Source: Chitinophagaceae bacterium UBA3961 (lineage in GTDB: Bacteria > Bacteroidota > Bacteroidia > Chitinophagales > Chitinophagaceae). Taken from it: DNA of 14,195 bases. Below the pieces are notes generated by a model that was not told the DNA's origin, ran no database searches, and saw nothing but the letters and a program-made list of their open reading frames with translations. The position numbers and the translations under genes are program-made. The stretch is from the NCBI GenBank assembly GCA_002385265.1, contig DGDD01000083.1, forward strand, positions 1 through 14,195. The letters run 5' to 3'. Positions 12,900-14,195 of this stretch are shown here, piece by piece. How positions within the stretch are numbered: position 1 is the first letter of the stretch; the number at the start of each line of letters is the position of its first letter.

Positions 12900-14195
12900 A
12901 TGAAACCTTCCTTTTTACTACTGTGCCTTCTACTGGCAGGGTCGATTGTATTCGGCCAAAAAAAGAACGACAACAAAGATATTCCAGGATACGGTAATAT
13001 CGAAAAATCAGTTTTAGAGAAAAAAGTATGCGATTTTGACAAAGACGCGGAGGCAGAAGTGCTGTTCGATGTGGGTGAATTCGTGTGCGATATAGTTGGT
13101 AATATCCAACTGGAGAAGCATGTTCGAATCAAGATTTTGAAAGAATCAGGATTAGACCATGCGAATGTCAAGATCCGTTACCATAGCTATCGAAATGATG
13201 AATCGATCATGAAGTTTCAAGCGCATACCTACAATGTTGATGCAAATGGAACTGTGGTGGCAACACCGGTTGACAAAAAGTCGATTATTGAAAAGCCATT
13301 AAACAAAAGATATACAGAAATGGTGATTGCTTTTCCTAACGTTAAGGTTGGAAGTGTAATTGAGTATAAGTATATCCATCGTAACCCTGGATTCCCCCGC
13401 TGGTATTTCCAAAGAGATATCCCTGTGGATTACAGTCGCCTGAAAACCGATGTTCCAACTCAGCTAGAAATCAATTTAGTTCCTTACTGTAGTTTAGAAT
13501 ACCAAGCTCAAGAAGTACCGGTTAGAGGTGATAGATCTGTAAAGCAATTCAGTATGAGCAATGTACCTGCACTTCGCGACGAACCTTTTATTAGCACAGA
13601 CGATGATTATTTACAAAGAGTAGATGCACGGTTAATTGCAGTAACCCTTTCCGATGGTCGCAGACAGAGTTTGGTGCGCTCATGGCCCGGTATCATCAAA
13701 GAATTAATGGAGGATGATGATTTTGGAGTTCAATTGAAGAAAAACATTCCAAGAACTGATGATCTTGAGGCGGCATTGCGCACCGTAACAAACCCTTATG
13801 AACGGATGAAAACAATCCATCATTATGTTACAAAAAACATGACTGATAATGGATATACTTCCATCTATTCATATGATGGTGTAAAAGCGGCATGGAAAGA
13901 CAAAAAAGGTACTGCGAGTGAGATCAATTTAATTCTGGTGAATCTATTGAAGGATGCAGGTTTAGATGCTTATCCTGTATTGGTTAGTACAAGGGAGAAT
14001 GGTCAAATTAATACATTGATTCCTTCGTTTGAGTACTTCGACAAAGTTATGGCCTATGTTATTATCGATGAGCAAGTCTATGTTCTAGATGCGTCAGATA
14101 AAAACACGCCAACGCACTTAATACCGGAAGATGTTTTGGTGACTCAAGGATTGGTAATTGAAAAATTAGAGACCTATCAGTTGGGTTGGAGAACG
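12900..14195 (+). CDS. Secreted DUF3857 / transglutaminase-fold protein, 3' end missing
   Basis: The frame is open from the ATG at 12900 to the window end (432 codons, no stop). It starts with a signal peptide (MKPSFLLLCLLLAGS, cleavage likely after VFG at 19). A DUF3857 domain follows (about 55-240, with VIAFPNVKVGSVIEYKY and RWYFQRDIPVDY), then a transglutaminase-like region from about 300 (YERMKTIHHYV). The usual catalytic Cys position reads KKGTASEIN (T338-A339-S340), and the usual His position reads FDKVMAY (K382). Only the Asp (D397 in VLDASD) is kept. It is therefore probably not an active Cys-His-Asp enzyme, and a binding or scaffolding role in the periplasm is more likely (inference). 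Related Bacteroidota proteins are about 630-680 residues, so roughly a third is missing. Confidence 0.88.
   Translation, partial: MKPSFLLLCLLLAGSIVFGQKKNDNKDIPGYGNIEKSVLEKKVCDFDKDAEAEVLFDVGEFVCDIVGNIQLEKHVRIKILKESGLDHANVKIRYHSYRNDESIMKFQAHTYNVDANGTVVATPVDKKSIIEKPLNKRYTEMVIAFPNVKVGSVIEYKYIHRNPGFPRWYFQRDIPVDYSRLKTDVPTQLEINLVPYCSLEYQAQEVPVRGDRSVKQFSMSNVPALRDEPFISTDDDYLQRVDARLIAVTLSDGRRQSLVRSWPGIIKELMEDDDFGVQLKKNIPRTDDLEAALRTVTNPYERMKTIHHYVTKNMTDNGYTSIYSYDGVKAAWKDKKGTASEINLILVNLLKDAGLDAYPVLVSTRENGQINTLIPSFEYFDKVMAYVIIDEQVYVLDASDKNTPTHLIPEDVLVTQGLVIEKLETYQLGWRT

Noticed and set aside
12884..13171. Minus-strand reading frame of 95 codons
   Set aside because: It is antisense to the start of the DUF3857 protein, with low-complexity Ser/Thr-rich translation and no family pattern.
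1..14195. Defence system, mobile element, CRISPR array or RNA gene
   Set aside because: I looked for direct repeats with spacers, terminal inverted repeats, transposase/integrase motifs and tRNA-like cloverleaf sequence and found none; the genes read as core chromosome.

Overview
The window looks like a stretch of ordinary chromosome from a member of the Bacteroidota, most likely the Chitinophagales/Sphingobacteriales side (inference). The evidence is the moderately AT-rich composition, poor Shine-Dalgarno sites, several boxes matching the Bacteroidota promoter consensus TAnnTTTG (4045-4052 minus and 11409-11416 plus are exact), and a family content typical of the phylum: a DUF1599 protein, a MauE/DoxX protein with a CGCFGNC motif, recF followed by DUF721, an FKBP lipoprotein, and a DUF3857/transglutaminase-fold protein. 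I see no tRNA, rRNA, CRISPR array, insertion sequence, integrase, phage gene or recognisable defence system.

Layout. (1) 1-501, plus: the end of a secreted fasciclin-domain protein, followed by two plus-strand terminator hairpins. (2) 4081-576, minus: a likely operon in the order pdhA (pyruvate dehydrogenase E1 alpha), a membrane-anchored TPR protein, ribH (lumazine synthase), a LutA/YkgE-like CCG-domain protein and a small four-helix membrane protein. Gaps are 1-29 bp. (3) 4210-5600, plus: recF and a DUF721/DciA-like protein, divergent from pdhA. (4) 8341-5597, minus: DUF1599 protein, MauE/DoxX membrane protein, and an oligopeptide-type ABC permease, tightly spaced; the permease stop codon overlaps that of DUF721. 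(5) 8420-9250, plus: folP (dihydropteroate synthase), closed by a strong bidirectional terminator. (6) 11317-9297, minus: an NrnA-like DHH phosphoesterase and a two-domain FKBP lipoprotein. (7) 11440-11856, plus: ndk, closed by another bidirectional terminator. (8) 12833-11886, minus: a secreted TraB/GumN protein. (9) 12900-end, plus: the first 432 residues of a secreted DUF3857/transglutaminase-fold protein that runs off the window.

The genes are mainly housekeeping: central carbon and redox metabolism (pdhA, CCG protein), cofactors (ribH, folP), replication and repair (recF, DUF721), nucleotide and RNA turnover (ndk, nrnA, perhaps DUF1599) and envelope functions (FKBP, TraB, fasciclin, DUF3857). 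No convincing undescribed multi-gene system is visible. The best leads are the uncharacterised DUF1599 to MauE/DoxX to permease operon, the orphan CCG protein paired with an unknown membrane protein, and the transglutaminase-fold protein that lacks two of its three catalytic residues. Two gene starts differ from the longest reading frame: pdhA (GTG at 3994) and the TraB gene (ATG at 12833).
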